The notes under the pieces: generated by a model
Seen by the model: only the letters and a program-made list of their open reading frames with translations
What the model was told of the DNA's origin: nothing
Database searches by the model: none
Source of the DNA: Halorubrum halodurans
Lineage (GTDB): Archaea; Halobacteriota; Halobacteria; Halobacteriales; Haloferacaceae
Assembly (NCBI RefSeq): GCF_002252985.1
Contig: NZ_NHPJ01000104.1
Location: forward strand, 7,081-56,194
Direction: 5' to 3'
DNA: 49,114 bases
Position numbers and translations under genes: made by a program
Shown here: piece after piece, positions 23,472 to 32,643 of the stretch
Layout of the letters: the number at the start of each line of letters is the position of its first letter
Numbering within the stretch: position 1 is the first letter of the stretch

Positions 23472-24710
23472 ATGAGTGAGAGCGACGGATCCGACGGGTA
23501 CGCTCGGCTCTTCGCCGATCCCGTCCGAGAAACGATGGACGGTGCTACCTACGGAACGTGGCGGGCGATCACGGCCCCCGACGCGGTGTCGCTCGCGTTC
23601 GGGTTCCCGTACCCCGACGCGCTCCCCAACGGAAAGATAGACGAGGCGGTCGACACCCTGCTGGAGGTCGACCACGACGACGCGCTCCAGTACGCCGGCG
23701 GCGACTACGCGGACGCGATCACGGAGACCGTGGTCGAGCGCACTCGCGCCCGCGGGATCGAGTGTACTCCCGAGGAGGTTCACGTGACCAACGGCGCGAC
23801 GCACGCGCTCGACACGGTCGCCCAGACCTTCCTCGACCCCGACGACACCATCGCGGTCGAGGCGCCGACCTACATGGGCGCGCTGCGGCTGTTCCGCAAC
23901 TACGGCGTCGACATCGAGGGGTACGCCATGGACGAGGACGGTCTCGACGTCGACGCGTTCGCCGACGACCTCGCGGCCCGCGAGGAGGCGGGCGACCCGC
24001 TGCCGAAGTTCCTGTACACGGTTCCCGACTTCCAGAACCCGACGGGCGTGACGCTGTCGACCGACCGCCGGGAGCGACTCCTCGAGCTGGCGGAGACGTA
24101 CGACTTCCTGATCGTCGAGGACGACCCGTACGGTCAGCTCCGGTACGACGGCACCACGCCGCCGTCGCTCAAGTCGCTCGACGAGACGGGCCGCGTCGTC
24201 CGTGTCGACACGTTCTCGAAGACGATCGCGCCCGGCATCCGGACGGGGTGGGTCGTCGCCGACGAGGCGATCGTCCGGGAGCTCGACCGGATCAACGCGG
24301 GCGGCGAGAACGTGTTCACGCTCGGACTCATCGCCCGCTACTGTGAGGCGACCGACTTCGAGGCGGACCTCGACGATCTGCGCGCGGGCTACCGCGAGCG
24401 CCGCGACCACATGCTCGAGGCGCTCGAGTCGCGGATGCCGGAGGGCGTGGAGTGGAGCGAGCCCGAGGGCGGCTTCTTCGTCTGGGTCGAGTTCCCCGAC
24501 GGGATCGACGCCGAGGAGCTGCTCGAGACCGCGGCCGACGAGGGCGTGACGTACCTCCCCGGCTCGTACTTCTTCCACGACGACCGCGGAAGCCGGTACG
24601 CCCGGCTCTCGTTCAGCTACGTCACTCCCGAGGAGATCGACGACGGGGTCGCGGCGCTCGCGCGGGCGACGCACGCGAAACTGCCGACGGTCGAGGCGTC
24701 CGACGACTGA
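23472..24710 (+). CDS. PLP-dependent aminotransferase, class I/II (2-aminoadipate/LysN-like)
   Basis: A 412-residue fold-type I aminotransferase. Visible features are the LQYAGGDYADAI segment, TNGATHALDTVAQTFLDPDD (glycine-rich PLP phosphate region), PDFQNPTGVTLS (N189-P-T-G), VEDDPYGQL with the PLP-ring Asp and Tyr, the Schiff-base lysine K250 in DTFSKTIAPGIRTGW, and the substrate-carboxylate Arg in YARLSFSY. This combination is shared with the MocR/LysN-type group acting on 2-aminoadipate, branched-chain or aromatic amino acids, but no DNA-binding domain is fused. The ATG at 23472 fits the TATA box; the frame upstream to 23022 is a shadow of the eIF-2B-like gene. Confidence 0.87.
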   Translation: MSESDGSDGYARLFADPVRETMDGATYGTWRAITAPDAVSLAFGFPYPDALPNGKIDEAVDTLLEVDHDDALQYAGGDYADAITETVVERTRARGIECTPEEVHVTNGATHALDTVAQTFLDPDDTIAVEAPTYMGALRLFRNYGVDIEGYAMDEDGLDVDAFADDLAAREEAGDPLPKFLYTVPDFQNPTGVTLSTDRRERLLELAETYDFLIVEDDPYGQLRYDGTTPPSLKSLDETGRVVRVDTFSKTIAPGIRTGWVVADEAIVRELDRINAGGENVFTLGLIARYCEATDFEADLDDLRAGYRERRDHMLEALESRMPEGVEWSEPEGGFFVWVEFPDGIDAEELLETAADEGVTYLPGSYFFHDDRGSRYARLSFSYVTPEEIDDGVAALARATHAKLPTVEASDD

Positions 24711-24779
24711 GGCCGCGCTCCGCTCGCCCCGCCGTCGCCCCGCCGACGAGCGTATGGTCGTCGCCCCCGTATCGAACCC

Positions 24780-25271
24780 ATGGGCTATCCCGTCACCTAC
24801 CACTGTCCACGCTGTGAGACGATCGTCGAGATCGAACGCGAGGGCTACCTCGCGGACAAGGCGGTGCGGCCGTACCCCTTCGAGGGGTGGACGTACGCCG
24901 CCCCCGACGAGCCGTTCGAGGGCGACGCCGCCGACGGCGTCCGGTTCGTCTGCGGGGAGAGCGACGGCGTCGTCTGGGACCCACACGGGAACGAGGACGG
25001 AGGCGGGACCGGCGACGCGGGTGGCGACGAGGTCGACGCCGCGGGTGGCGACGGGGTCGACGACGGATCCGATGACGCGAACGGGGACGGCGGCGACGAT
25101 CCCTCGTCGCCGCCGGACCGCGGCTGCGGAGAGCCCTTCTACCTCTCGTTCGTCCGCTACGAGGAAGGTCGGGAGGTCGACCCGCGTGCGGAAAGCGAGT
25201 TCGTGACGATCGACCCGAGCGCGCGGCCGTCCGGACCGAGGGGGCCGGGCGGTCCGGGCGGGGTCCGATGA
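24780..25271 (+). CDS. Small zinc-ribbon protein with Gly/Asp-rich insert
   Basis: A 163-residue protein starting MGYPVTYHCPRCET. The CPRC knuckle (residues 9-12) with FVCGES (C58) and RGCGEPFY (about 114-121) could form one zinc ribbon interrupted by a ~45-residue acidic Gly/Asp segment. Function unknown; haloarchaea have many such small zinc-finger proteins. The insert is encoded by a local tandem repeat, so its length probably varies. It stands between the aminotransferase and mch and is probably transcribed alone. Confidence 0.65.
   Translation: MGYPVTYHCPRCETIVEIEREGYLADKAVRPYPFEGWTYAAPDEPFEGDAADGVRFVCGESDGVVWDPHGNEDGGGTGDAGGDEVDAAGGDGVDDGSDDANGDGGDDPSSPPDRGCGEPFYLSFVRYEEGREVDPRAESEFVTIDPSARPSGPRGPGGPGGVR
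25017..25064. repeat. 24-bp tandem duplication inside the zinc-ribbon gene
   Basis: Units 25017-25040 and 25041-25064 agree at 22 of 24 positions and encode the acidic Gly/Asp spacer of the protein. Because 24 is a multiple of three, copy-number change keeps the frame. Confidence 0.7.
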
Positions 25272-25367
25272 CGGATCGCGGCGGGAGCGGGCCGGTCCCG
25301 TCGGCGCGGCTCCGGTCTCGCGGCCGCGACCGGCAAGCCCCTTAGGTGGGGACGCGAAAGGGGGCGT

Positions 25368-26306
25368 ATGGAGAGCATCAACCGGACCGCGATCGAGCTC
25401 GTCGACGAGGCGCTCGACTTCGCGGGCGAGCTCGACGTGGCGGGGTACGAGTTGGAGAACGGGGCGACGGTCGTCGACTTCGGCGTCGACGCCACCGGCG
25501 GCGTCGAGGCCGGGCTACTTCTGGCCGAGATCCAGACCGCCGGGCTGGCGAGCGTGAACACCCGGATGGGCGAGGTCGCCGGCGCGCCCCGCGGGTACGT
25601 CGAGCTGTCGACTGACCACCCCGCGGTCGCGTTGTTGTGCTCACAGAAGGCGGGCTGGGAGTTGGCGTTCGAGAGCGGCTTCGAGGGGCTCGGCTCCGGC
25701 CCCGCTCGCGCGCTCGTGGGCCAGGAGACGGAGTTCGAGCGCGTCGGCTACTACGACTCCTCCGAGTTCGCCACCCTCGCGGTCGAGTCGACGACGCTTC
25801 CCGACGAGGAGGTCGCCGAGCACGTCGCCGACCTCGCCGAGGTCGACCCCGAGGGCGTCTTCCTCCCGACGTACGCCACCGGCTCGACGGCCGGCTCGGT
25901 CGCGACCGCGGCCCGCGCGGCCGAGCTCGCCGTCTTCCGGCTGCTCGAGATCGGCTACGAGCCGACCGACGTGCTCCACGCCTCGGGGACCGCGCCGATC
26001 GCGCCCGTCACCCGCGACGAGGACCGCGCGATGGGCCGGACGAACGACGCGTTGGCGTACGGCGGGGAGGTCCACCTCCAGGTCGCGCGCGACGACGACC
26101 GGTTCGACGAGATCGTCTCCACCGTGCGCGACGACTACGGCACCCCGTTCCTCGAGGTGTTCGAGGACGCCGACTGGGACTTCTACGAGGTGCCGGAGAG
26201 CGTGTTCGCCCCCGCGCAGGTCACCGTCGACGTGGTCGACGGCCCCGTCTACACGGTCGGCGAGACCGACGAGGCGCTGCTCGCGGAGTCGTTCGGCTAC
26301 CGCTGA
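25368..26306 (+). CDS. mch: Methenyltetrahydromethanopterin cyclohydrolase (Mch)
   Basis: A 312-residue Mch homologue with family landmarks along its whole length: SINRTAIELVDEALDFA, GLLLAEIQTAGLASVNT, LSTDHPAVALLCSQKAGW, GSGPARALVGQE, FLPTYATGSTAGSVATAARA and the PVYTVGETDE C-terminus. In methanogens Mch interconverts formyl- and methenyl-tetrahydromethanopterin. Haloarchaea are not methanogenic, so the enzyme probably serves one-carbon metabolism with a folate or pterin carrier (inference). The length is normal. Its TGA overlaps the next ATG (TGATG), which starts a four-gene run. Confidence 0.9.
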   Translation: MESINRTAIELVDEALDFAGELDVAGYELENGATVVDFGVDATGGVEAGLLLAEIQTAGLASVNTRMGEVAGAPRGYVELSTDHPAVALLCSQKAGWELAFESGFEGLGSGPARALVGQETEFERVGYYDSSEFATLAVESTTLPDEEVAEHVADLAEVDPEGVFLPTYATGSTAGSVATAARAAELAVFRLLEIGYEPTDVLHASGTAPIAPVTRDEDRAMGRTNDALAYGGEVHLQVARDDDRFDEIVSTVRDDYGTPFLEVFEDADWDFYEVPESVFAPAQVTVDVVDGPVYTVGETDEALLAESFGYR

Positions 26307-26851
26307 TGCGTATCAAGCCGGTCCCCGAGCCGCCAGCGGACCTCGCGGAACTCGCCGCGTTCCAGCGGGCGGTCCCGCTCGTGCCGGGCAGCACGGACGA
26401 CTGCTGTGCACGCCTGCGCGACCGCCGTGACCTCCCGAACCGCCAGCGCGCGAACGACTGGCTCGCGTTCCTCCGGACGCTCGGACTCGTCCGGGAGACG
26501 CCGCGGGGGTTCGTTCGCGCCGACGCGGAGCCGACGCCGGAGTCGGTTCGGAGCGGGCTCCGCGAGGGCGTGCTGTTCGTCCCCGAGGCGCTCTCGCTGC
26601 TGCGCGCGGCGTCGCCGGCGGAGCCGGTGACCCCGGCGACGCTCCTCGCCGCCACCCGCGAGTCGGTCCCGCGCCACGACCGCGCGCGCGACCCGGAGTG
26701 GGAACGGTCCTGGCGCGACCGGGCCGACCGGCTCCTCCGGTGGCTCGCGCTCGTGGATCTGGCCGCGCCGGTCGAGCGTGACGGCGACGGTCCCGCGGAC
26801 GGGGGACGCGAGCGAGGCTACGTCGCCGGCGACGCCCTCTCGGACGCGTAA
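26306..26851 (+). CDS. Haloarchaeal protein of unknown function next to mch
   Basis: A 181-residue soluble protein beginning MRIKPVPEPPADLAEL. It contains VPLVPGSTDDCCARLRDR, an ANDWLAFLRTLGLVRETPRG segment that resembles a winged-helix recognition region, and a Trp/Arg-rich C-terminal half (WERSWRDRADRLLRWLALVD). No enzyme motif is visible. The start ATG overlaps the mch stop by one base, so translation is coupled and a functional link to mch or the PhoU-like gene 34 bp downstream is possible. Sequence downstream of residue 150 is low-complexity. Confidence 0.65.
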   Translation: MRIKPVPEPPADLAELAAFQRAVPLVPGSTDDCCARLRDRRDLPNRQRANDWLAFLRTLGLVRETPRGFVRADAEPTPESVRSGLREGVLFVPEALSLLRAASPAEPVTPATLLAATRESVPRHDRARDPEWERSWRDRADRLLRWLALVDLAAPVERDGDGPADGGRERGYVAGDALSDA

Positions 26852-26885
26852 CAAACCTTTTGCCCGGAGCCGGAGACGGTCCGGT

Positions 26886-28091
26886 ATGGGACGATTCGAC
26901 GGGCGGCGGTCGCGGGAGGCGGTGTCCTACGAGCCCGCGAGCGTCAAGGAGCTCCTCGTGGAGATGAAGGACACGGCGGAGCTCCTCATCGACCTGTCGT
27001 ACTCGGCGGTGCTTCACGCCAGCCCCTCCGTCGCCCGCGAGGTCGTCGAACTCGAACACCGGATGGACGTGCTCCAGATGCGCGCCCGGATGAGCCTCAT
27101 GCTTGCGGCGCGCAAGCCGAGCGAGGCGGAGACGCTCGCGCCCGTGCTCGGCGTCGTCGCCGCCGCCGACAAGGTGTCCGACGCCGCGGGCGACATCGCG
27201 AAGATCGTGGTCGAGGAGATCGGGCTCCCGGAGGCGATGCGCGGCGCGCTCACCGAGGGCGTCGAGACGCTCGTCCGCGGCACCGTCGCCGACGACTCGC
27301 CGTACGACGGCCGGACCCTGAAGGAGATCGACTTGGAGTCCGAGACCGGGGTTCGGGTCATCGCCATCCGCCGCGAGGACGACTGGATCCTCAACCCCGG
27401 AGCCGAAACCCGAGTGGAGCGCGGGGACGTGACGCTGCTCCGGGGCCCGGAGAACGGCGTCGGGGAGGCGTATCCGAGGCTGACCGGCGAGCCGTTCGAG
27501 GCGGACGAACCCGTCGAACCCGCGATCGACGACCTCGAGCGCGCGGTCGACTCGATCGTGTTGATGAAGAACCTCTCCGAGCTCGCCGTCGATCTGGCGT
27601 ACGGCTCCGTCCTCTTCGACAACGAGGAGCTGGCAGAGGAGGTGTACAACCTGGAGATCGAGGTCGACGCGCTCCAGTCGCGGTTCGAGGCGTGGACGCT
27701 GCGGGCGGCGAAGGAAGCCGAGGACCCGGTCTCGCTCCGCGGGCTCATCCACCTGGGCGTCGCGACCGAGGAGATCTCCGACGCCGCCCTCGAGATCACC
27801 GAGGGCGTGATGCGCGACATCGGCGTCCACCCCGTCGTCGAGATGGCCGTCAAGGAGTCCGACGAGATCATCACCCGGACCCAGGTTCGTCGGGGAAGCG
27901 ATCTCGCCGGCACGCGGATCGCCGCCGGCATTCCCGCGACCGAGATCGCCACGAGCGTGCTCGCGATCCGCCGCCCGGAGGAGGGGTGGCTCGTCGGTCC
28001 CGACCTCGACACGACCGTCCGCGCCGGCGACGTGATCATCGCGAAGGGGACGCGGACCTCCGCCGGGGAGTTCGCGGAGCTGGCGACGTGA
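26886..28091 (+). CDS. PhoU/RCK_C (TrkA-C) tandem-domain regulator
   Basis: A 401-residue protein built as two repeats of a PhoU-like helical domain followed by an RCK_C (TrkA-C) domain. PhoU-like helices: VKELLVEMKDTAELLIDLSY and DSIVLMKNLSELAVDLAYGS, the latter with FDNEELAEEVYNLEIEVDAL; RCK_C parts: VRVIAIRREDDWILNPG and SVLAIRRPEEGWLVGPD. The pairing occurs in archaeal regulators of potassium transport, where RCK_C domains may bind c-di-AMP or other ligands. No membrane segment is visible, so it acts in the cytosol or on a partner channel. Its stop overlaps the next start (GTGA). It follows the unknown mch neighbour by 34 bp. Confidence 0.82.
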   Translation: MGRFDGRRSREAVSYEPASVKELLVEMKDTAELLIDLSYSAVLHASPSVAREVVELEHRMDVLQMRARMSLMLAARKPSEAETLAPVLGVVAAADKVSDAAGDIAKIVVEEIGLPEAMRGALTEGVETLVRGTVADDSPYDGRTLKEIDLESETGVRVIAIRREDDWILNPGAETRVERGDVTLLRGPENGVGEAYPRLTGEPFEADEPVEPAIDDLERAVDSIVLMKNLSELAVDLAYGSVLFDNEELAEEVYNLEIEVDALQSRFEAWTLRAAKEAEDPVSLRGLIHLGVATEEISDAALEITEGVMRDIGVHPVVEMAVKESDEIITRTQVRRGSDLAGTRIAAGIPATEIATSVLAIRRPEEGWLVGPDLDTTVRAGDVIIAKGTRTSAGEFAELAT

Positions 28092-28462
28092 CCCGGACGA
28101 CCCGGCCCGTCCACGCCTACTACGAGGCGATAGACGCCGGCGACTACGACCGGCTCGCCGACCTCCTCGATCCGGGGTTCGTCCACGAGCGCCCCGACCG
28201 CACGCTCGAGGGACGCGACCGCTTCGTCGCGTTCATGCGCGACGAGCGGCCCCTGACCGACACCGAACACGTCGTCGACGCGGTCTACGAGTCGGACCCC
28301 GGCGGGGATGACAGTTCGGGCCCCGCCGAGTCTACCGGCGTGGCCGTCCGGGGGCGGCTCCTCGACGCCGACGGCGACGAGCTGTTCGCGTTCGTCGACG
28401 TCTTCGACGTCGCGGACGGCCGACTGACCGAGCTGCGGACGTACGTCCGGACGGACGGGTAG
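28088..28462 (+). CDS. NTF2-like (SnoaL/nuclear transport factor fold) protein
   Basis: A 124-residue protein of the SnoaL-like/NTF2 fold: VHAYYEAIDAGDYDRLADLL, then RTLEGRDRFVAFMRDERPL and a closing FAFVDVFDVADGRLTEL. Such proteins are small hydrolases, isomerases or ligand carriers; function here is unknown. It uses a GTG start at 28088 that overlaps the TGA of the PhoU/RCK_C gene in a GTGA junction, so the two are translationally coupled. An acidic loop (DPGGDDSSGPAESTG) interrupts the sheet. Confidence 0.75.
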   Translation: MTRTTRPVHAYYEAIDAGDYDRLADLLDPGFVHERPDRTLEGRDRFVAFMRDERPLTDTEHVVDAVYESDPGGDDSSGPAESTGVAVRGRLLDADGDELFAFVDVFDVADGRLTELRTYVRTDG

Positions 28463-28513
28463 CGCCCGCGATCGACCGCGGAGCGACCGCCGGAGTGCCG
28501 GGGTGCCGTCCGC

Positions 28514-30334
28514 CTACTTCTCCTCGACGTGTCGCACCGCGCCGGCGACGCCGCGGGTCGACTCGACCATCTCCGGGCCGGACATCTCCGCGCGGCCGAC
28601 CGCGAACGCCCTCGGCCCCTCGACGACCACCTCGTCGCCGACGCGGATCCCGTCGTCGGCGTCGATCACCCCCGGCGCGAGCACGGAACCGTGCGGCACG
28701 AACCCGTCGATCGCGACGCGCTTCGTCGGGGCGTCGCTCTCGACCCAGCGCCGCGCGCCGGCGAGGGTAAACGAGAGGGTGCCGTACTGGGGGACCATCG
28801 TCGCGAGCTGTTCGCCCGGCTCGCCCTCGCGGCCGGCGTCGGGGTCGTCGCCCCACACCTGGAGCTTGGGATAGCGGCCCGTGGTCCGGATCGCGTCGCC
28901 GGCGTCGCTCGCGCCGCCCCCGGAGCCGTCGAAGAGGTCGTCGCCCGCGCCGTCGCCGAACAGGTAGTCGGCGATCGCCTTCACCGTGTTGTGCTCGCGC
29001 TCGCGCTTACTGTAGGCGGGCTCGCCGGAGAGCGCGGCGTTCAACTCCCCGAGCGACTCGTCGGTCGTCGGATGGTCGACGCAGGTGTACTCGAAGGGGA
29101 CGTCGATATCGGGGTCGGCCTTGACGCGCTCGCATACCTCGCGGTAGCCGTGATCCGGGACGTGCGCGATCACGCGGGAGTACTCGTTACGCGTCAGGTA
29201 CCGCCGGAGCACCTCGGCGACGAACCCGATCTCGTCCTCGCTCCAGTCGCCGGTGACCACCGAATCGTAGTGTTGGGCCGGGTACGTCGTCTCCAGCTCC
29301 TGGGGCACGACGCCGATCGGCGAGGTCATCGAGACGGTGTGGCCGCGCCACTTCACCGCGTCGTGGAACTGCCGGTGGCTCTGGGAGTCGCTGTACGGCT
29401 TCGTCGCCGAGCAGGGGACCAGAACCAGCGGCTGGTCCGTGAATCGATTGCGGTAGCGGCTCGTGACGCGGTCCGCGAAGCGCCGGATCTCGACGCGGTC
29501 GAGCGTCTCGGCGGTCGCGGCCGTCACCTCGGCGTCGCGCATCAGGGGCGTCCGTTCCTCGAGGTAGCCCCACTGGTCGTCGAACTCGCGGAAGGCGGCG
29601 GTGAGCCACTGCTCGTGGCGAGCCTGCCCCTCGACGTAGTCCCGCAGGCGACCGGCCCGGATCCGCTCGCGGACGCGGCGGAGTTCGGCCTCGAGCGCGT
29701 TCACGTTGTGCTCGGCGCAGTCGGCACGGGAGAACTCCGCGCGCGGCGTCGCGCAGGCCGGACAGGCGCAGGGCAGCTCCTCGAGGTCCTCGAGGAAGTG
29801 CTCGGCGTCGGCGGTGAGGTACCGGCCCTGCGTCCCCTTCGTCCGCGCGAGCGAGGCGTCGACGAGGTCGACGCCGGCGTACGCGAGGAGGGCGACGTTC
29901 AGGGGCGTGGCGACGCCCGAGAGGTACAGCGCGGTGTCGGCCGGCAGCGCCGATTTCGCGGACAGGATCGCGTCGCGGAACGCCTCGCCGTGGCCGACGA
30001 ACCCCGAGGCGTCCGCGAGGAGGTACGCGTCGGCTCCCACGTCACGCGGCGTCTCGGCGTCGACCACCGCGGCGGTCGGCGCGTCGATCGCGGGGTGATC
30101 CACCCGGAACGACTCCCGGACCTCCTCGCGGGTGCCCGCCGGGAACGATCGGTGCGGCAACACGGTGAGCGCCGCCTCGTCGCCGTCGGGCACCTCGCGG
30201 TCCGCGGTCCAGAGGCTGCCGGCGTCGGCGAGGAAGGGGTCCGCGAGCGCCGGCGTAGTCACCGGGTCGGCGAGCCGGAGCTCCCCGATCCGGGCCGCGC
30301 CGTCGCGTTCGTGGACCTCGAAGTGGTCGGTCAT
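28514..30334 (-). CDS. arcS: Archaeosine synthase alpha subunit ArcS (TgtA2)
   Basis: A 606-residue homologue of tRNA-guanine transglycosylase that acts later in the archaeosine pathway, amidating preQ0 in the tRNA D-loop. In order: a TGT-like barrel (VGADAYLLADASGFVGHGE; YLSGVATPLNVALLAYAGVD), a zinc site (PCACPACATP, about residues 188-197, with C206/H209), the ArcS-specific VPCSATKPYSDSQSH (about 306-320) and a C-terminal PUA domain (KRVAIDGFVPHGSVLAPGV). The PCSATKPYS motif separates it from TgtA. The ATG at 30334 starts the conserved sequence; the long upstream frame is a shadow. No tgtA or other tRNA-modification gene adjoins it. Confidence 0.9.
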   Translation of the reverse strand: MTDHFEVHERDGAARIGELRLADPVTTPALADPFLADAGSLWTADREVPDGDEAALTVLPHRSFPAGTREEVRESFRVDHPAIDAPTAAVVDAETPRDVGADAYLLADASGFVGHGEAFRDAILSAKSALPADTALYLSGVATPLNVALLAYAGVDLVDASLARTKGTQGRYLTADAEHFLEDLEELPCACPACATPRAEFSRADCAEHNVNALEAELRRVRERIRAGRLRDYVEGQARHEQWLTAAFREFDDQWGYLEERTPLMRDAEVTAATAETLDRVEIRRFADRVTSRYRNRFTDQPLVLVPCSATKPYSDSQSHRQFHDAVKWRGHTVSMTSPIGVVPQELETTYPAQHYDSVVTGDWSEDEIGFVAEVLRRYLTRNEYSRVIAHVPDHGYREVCERVKADPDIDVPFEYTCVDHPTTDESLGELNAALSGEPAYSKREREHNTVKAIADYLFGDGAGDDLFDGSGGGASDAGDAIRTTGRYPKLQVWGDDPDAGREGEPGEQLATMVPQYGTLSFTLAGARRWVESDAPTKRVAIDGFVPHGSVLAPGVIDADDGIRVGDEVVVEGPRAFAVGRAEMSGPEMVESTRGVAGAVRHVEEK

Positions 30335-30473
30335 ACGTCCCCTCGCCGGGGGACGCTCAACTCTCTTGTGTTCCGCGTTCGGACGCCGCCCTCGCCGTCG
30401 ACGCCGTCCGTCCCGGTCGGGTCCCGGCGATCGGGAGGGGTCGTGAACCGCTCTGTTCGGTCCCGCGGGACCG

Positions 30474-31358
30474 CTATCCGCGCCAGTCGCTCGGGACGTA
30501 CTGCCCGAACGCCGGGTCGGGCGAGCGCGCGAGCGGACGGAACGCGCGTTCGCCGGCCAGCCGGAAGGTCTCGATCCGTGACTGTCCCGGTCCGGTGAGG
30601 TATCCGACGTAGGACATCGCGAGCGGGTAGGTGACGTCGTGGCGGGCGGGGTTGACCGGAATGACGGCGTACTCGTTCCGGAGCAGCGGCGGCGGGTCGT
30701 CGATCCCCGAGTCGACGTGTCGAGCGAGATCGCCGTCGGTGGCCACGGCGAGGAAGGTTCCACGGTCGGTAAGGGTGTAGGCGTTCGACCGTCCGGCGAC
30801 GACCAGCGTATCGCCCATTCCCTGCCCGGTTTCGAGATACCACTCGCCGGACGGACTGATGCCCGCCTTCTTCCAGATGCGCCGCTCCCGAACGTGTGTT
30901 CCCGACCGGTCACCCCGCGACACGAACGTCGCCTCCGCCTCCGCGATCGCCCGGAACGCCGGGACGGGGTCCGTTCCAGCCACGCCTGCCGGGTCGGCCG
31001 ACGGCCCGACGAGCAGGAAGTCGTTGACCATCAGCCTCCGTCGGTTGACACCGTACCCGTCCGCGAGGAACTCGTCCTCCAGCGGACGGGCGTGGACGAG
31101 CACCACGTCGCAGTCGCCGTCCCTGGCGATGCGGAGCGAGGCACCCGTCCCGCGAACGACCGTCTCGACGGCCGTCCCGAACCGCGCGGCAAACTGACGG
31201 TTCAGGACGTCCAGCAGGCCGCTGTCGTACGCCGTCGTGGCCGTGGCAAGCGTTATCGTGTCGGGGGCGGACCGGCTCTCCTCGGTTCGACCCGTGCAGC
31301 CGGCCGTCGAGCCGGCACCGCCGAGGCCGAACACCTGTATGTACCGTCGACGGCGCAT
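30474..31358 (-). CDS. Tungstate/molybdate-binding lipoprotein TupA-like, orphan
   Basis: A 294-residue solute-binding lipoprotein. A Tat-type RRRRYIQ start leads to a lipobox STAGC (C21). The mature part follows the TupA pattern: TTAYDSGLLDVLNRQFAARF, RGTGASLRIARDGDCDVVLVH, DGYGVNRRRLMVNDFLLVGP, RGDRSGTHVRE, WYLETGQGMGDTL and AYTLTDRGT. TupA proteins deliver tungstate to TupB/TupC. Those two genes would normally follow, but arcS is the next gene 139 bp downstream, so this copy is an orphan in the window. The start at 31358 sits about 28 nt from a TATA-like CTAGGATTATG on the minus strand. Confidence 0.82.
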   Translation of the reverse strand: MRRRRYIQVFGLGGAGSTAGCTGRTEESRSAPDTITLATATTAYDSGLLDVLNRQFAARFGTAVETVVRGTGASLRIARDGDCDVVLVHARPLEDEFLADGYGVNRRRLMVNDFLLVGPSADPAGVAGTDPVPAFRAIAEAEATFVSRGDRSGTHVRERRIWKKAGISPSGEWYLETGQGMGDTLVVAGRSNAYTLTDRGTFLAVATDGDLARHVDSGIDDPPPLLRNEYAVIPVNPARHDVTYPLAMSYVGYLTGPGQSRIETFRLAGERAFRPLARSPDPAFGQYVPSDWRG

Positions 31359-31596
31359 ACCGGACGTTGTCGAATACGGCTACATAATCCTAGCGAGTAA
31401 TTTATACTAATTACGTCACGGGGCGTTCTCCCCCCGTCGATCCCGTGACGACCCTCCGATCGCTCGGGACGAGATCGGACGAGCAGGAAGCGGTCGACAT
31501 CGAAGGGTGGTTCGCCGACCGTTCGTCGGCGACCGACCGGAGCGGGGAGGGGCCGGCCGGTACGCGGGCGACGGAACGACGCCGATCCGGACCGTC

Positions 31597-32643
31597 TCAG
31601 TACCCGCGCGTGATGAGGTAGTCCGCGAGGTCCTCCAACAGCGCCCGCGAGTCGCTCTCGGGTAACACCTGGAGATGCTCCTTCGAACGGGCGGTGAGTT
31701 CCTCGGCCGTCTCGCGGGCGTACTCGATCGAGCCCGCCTCCTCGAGGACGGCCACCGCCTCGTCGACCTCGTCCTCCGTCACCTCGGCGGGCGTCTCGGC
31801 GTCGACGAGGCCGTCGACGTCGACGCCCTCCCGGCGGGCGTGAAGCGTGATCAGCGTCTCCTTGCCCTCGACGAGGTCCGACCCGCGCTGTTTGCCCAGG
31901 TCCTCGGAGGGAACGGTGAGATCGAGCACGTCGTCCTGGATCTGGAACGCGCGACCGGAGTCGATCCCGTACTGATACAGGGCGTCGGAGACCTCGTCGC
32001 CGGCGCCGAGCAGGACCGCCGCGGTCGAGGCGGCGGCCCCGTACAACACGGCGGTCTTCAACTCGACCATCTCGAGGTACTCCTCGGGGAGGATGTCGTC
32101 GCGGGACTCGAAGGCGACGTCGAGCGCCTGCCCCTCGCAGATCTCCGTACAGGTCGACGCGAGCAGCCGCATCGCCTCGAGCCCGTCGGCCGGGTCCGCG
32201 CCGGTCTCGCTCATGATCTCGAACGCCTTCGAGTAGAGCGTGTCGCCGGCGAGGATCGCCGTCGACACGTCGTACTGCTCGTGGACTGCGGGGACGCCGC
32301 GCCGCAGGTCGTCCTCGTCCATGATGTCGTCGTGGATCAGCGTGAACGACTGGATCACCTCGATCGAGACCGCCGCACGCATGACGTCGACGGGGTCGCC
32401 GGAGTGCGCGTCGAACTCGCGGAAGTCGACGCTCATCGGGTCGACCCCGGCCACGGCCTCCGCCGCCAGCGTCGTGACCGTCGGTCGGAGTCGTTTGCCG
32501 CCCGCCTCGAGGATGTATCGAGACGCCTCGTAGAGCCGCTCGGGGCGCTGTACGGGTAACTCCTCGTCGATAGCGGCGTTAACCAGGTCGCGCCGCTCGC
32601 GGATGGCGTCGAGCACCCGCGCCTCCGTCGTCTCGGTCGTCAT
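31597..32643 (-). CDS. idsA: Geranylgeranyl/farnesyl diphosphate synthase (polyprenyl synthetase)
   Basis: A 348-residue trans-prenyltransferase. GGKRLRP (residues 48-54) binds the isopentenyl diphosphate, the first Asp-rich motif is DDIMDEDD (105-112), and the second is FQIQDDVLD (about 233-241), with [15 protein letters not shown] following. It makes the C15/C20 prenyl diphosphate used for archaeal ether lipids and carotenoids. Its ATG overlaps the rnj stop (ATGA), so it is co-translated with RNase J, a gene order seen in other haloarchaea. Confidence 0.92.
   Translation of the reverse strand: MTTETTEARVLDAIRERRDLVNAAIDEELPVQRPERLYEASRYILEAGGKRLRPTVTTLAAEAVAGVDPMSVDFREFDAHSGDPVDVMRAAVSIEVIQSFTLIHDDIMDEDDLRRGVPAVHEQYDVSTAILAGDTLYSKAFEIMSETGADPADGLEAMRLLASTCTEICEGQALDVAFESRDDILPEEYLEMVELKTAVLYGAAASTAAVLLGAGDEVSDALYQYGIDSGRAFQIQDDVLDLTVPSEDLGKQRGSDLVEGKETLITLHARREGVDVDGLVDAETPAEVTEDEVDEAVAVLEEAGSIEYARETAEELTARSKEHLQVLPESDSRALLEDLADYLITRGY

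Noticed and set aside
31445..31621. 58-codon plus-strand frame in the spacer between the TupA-like gene and idsA
   Set aside because: It has a GTG start and some codon regularity, but no domain, and its end runs antisense into idsA; too weak to call.
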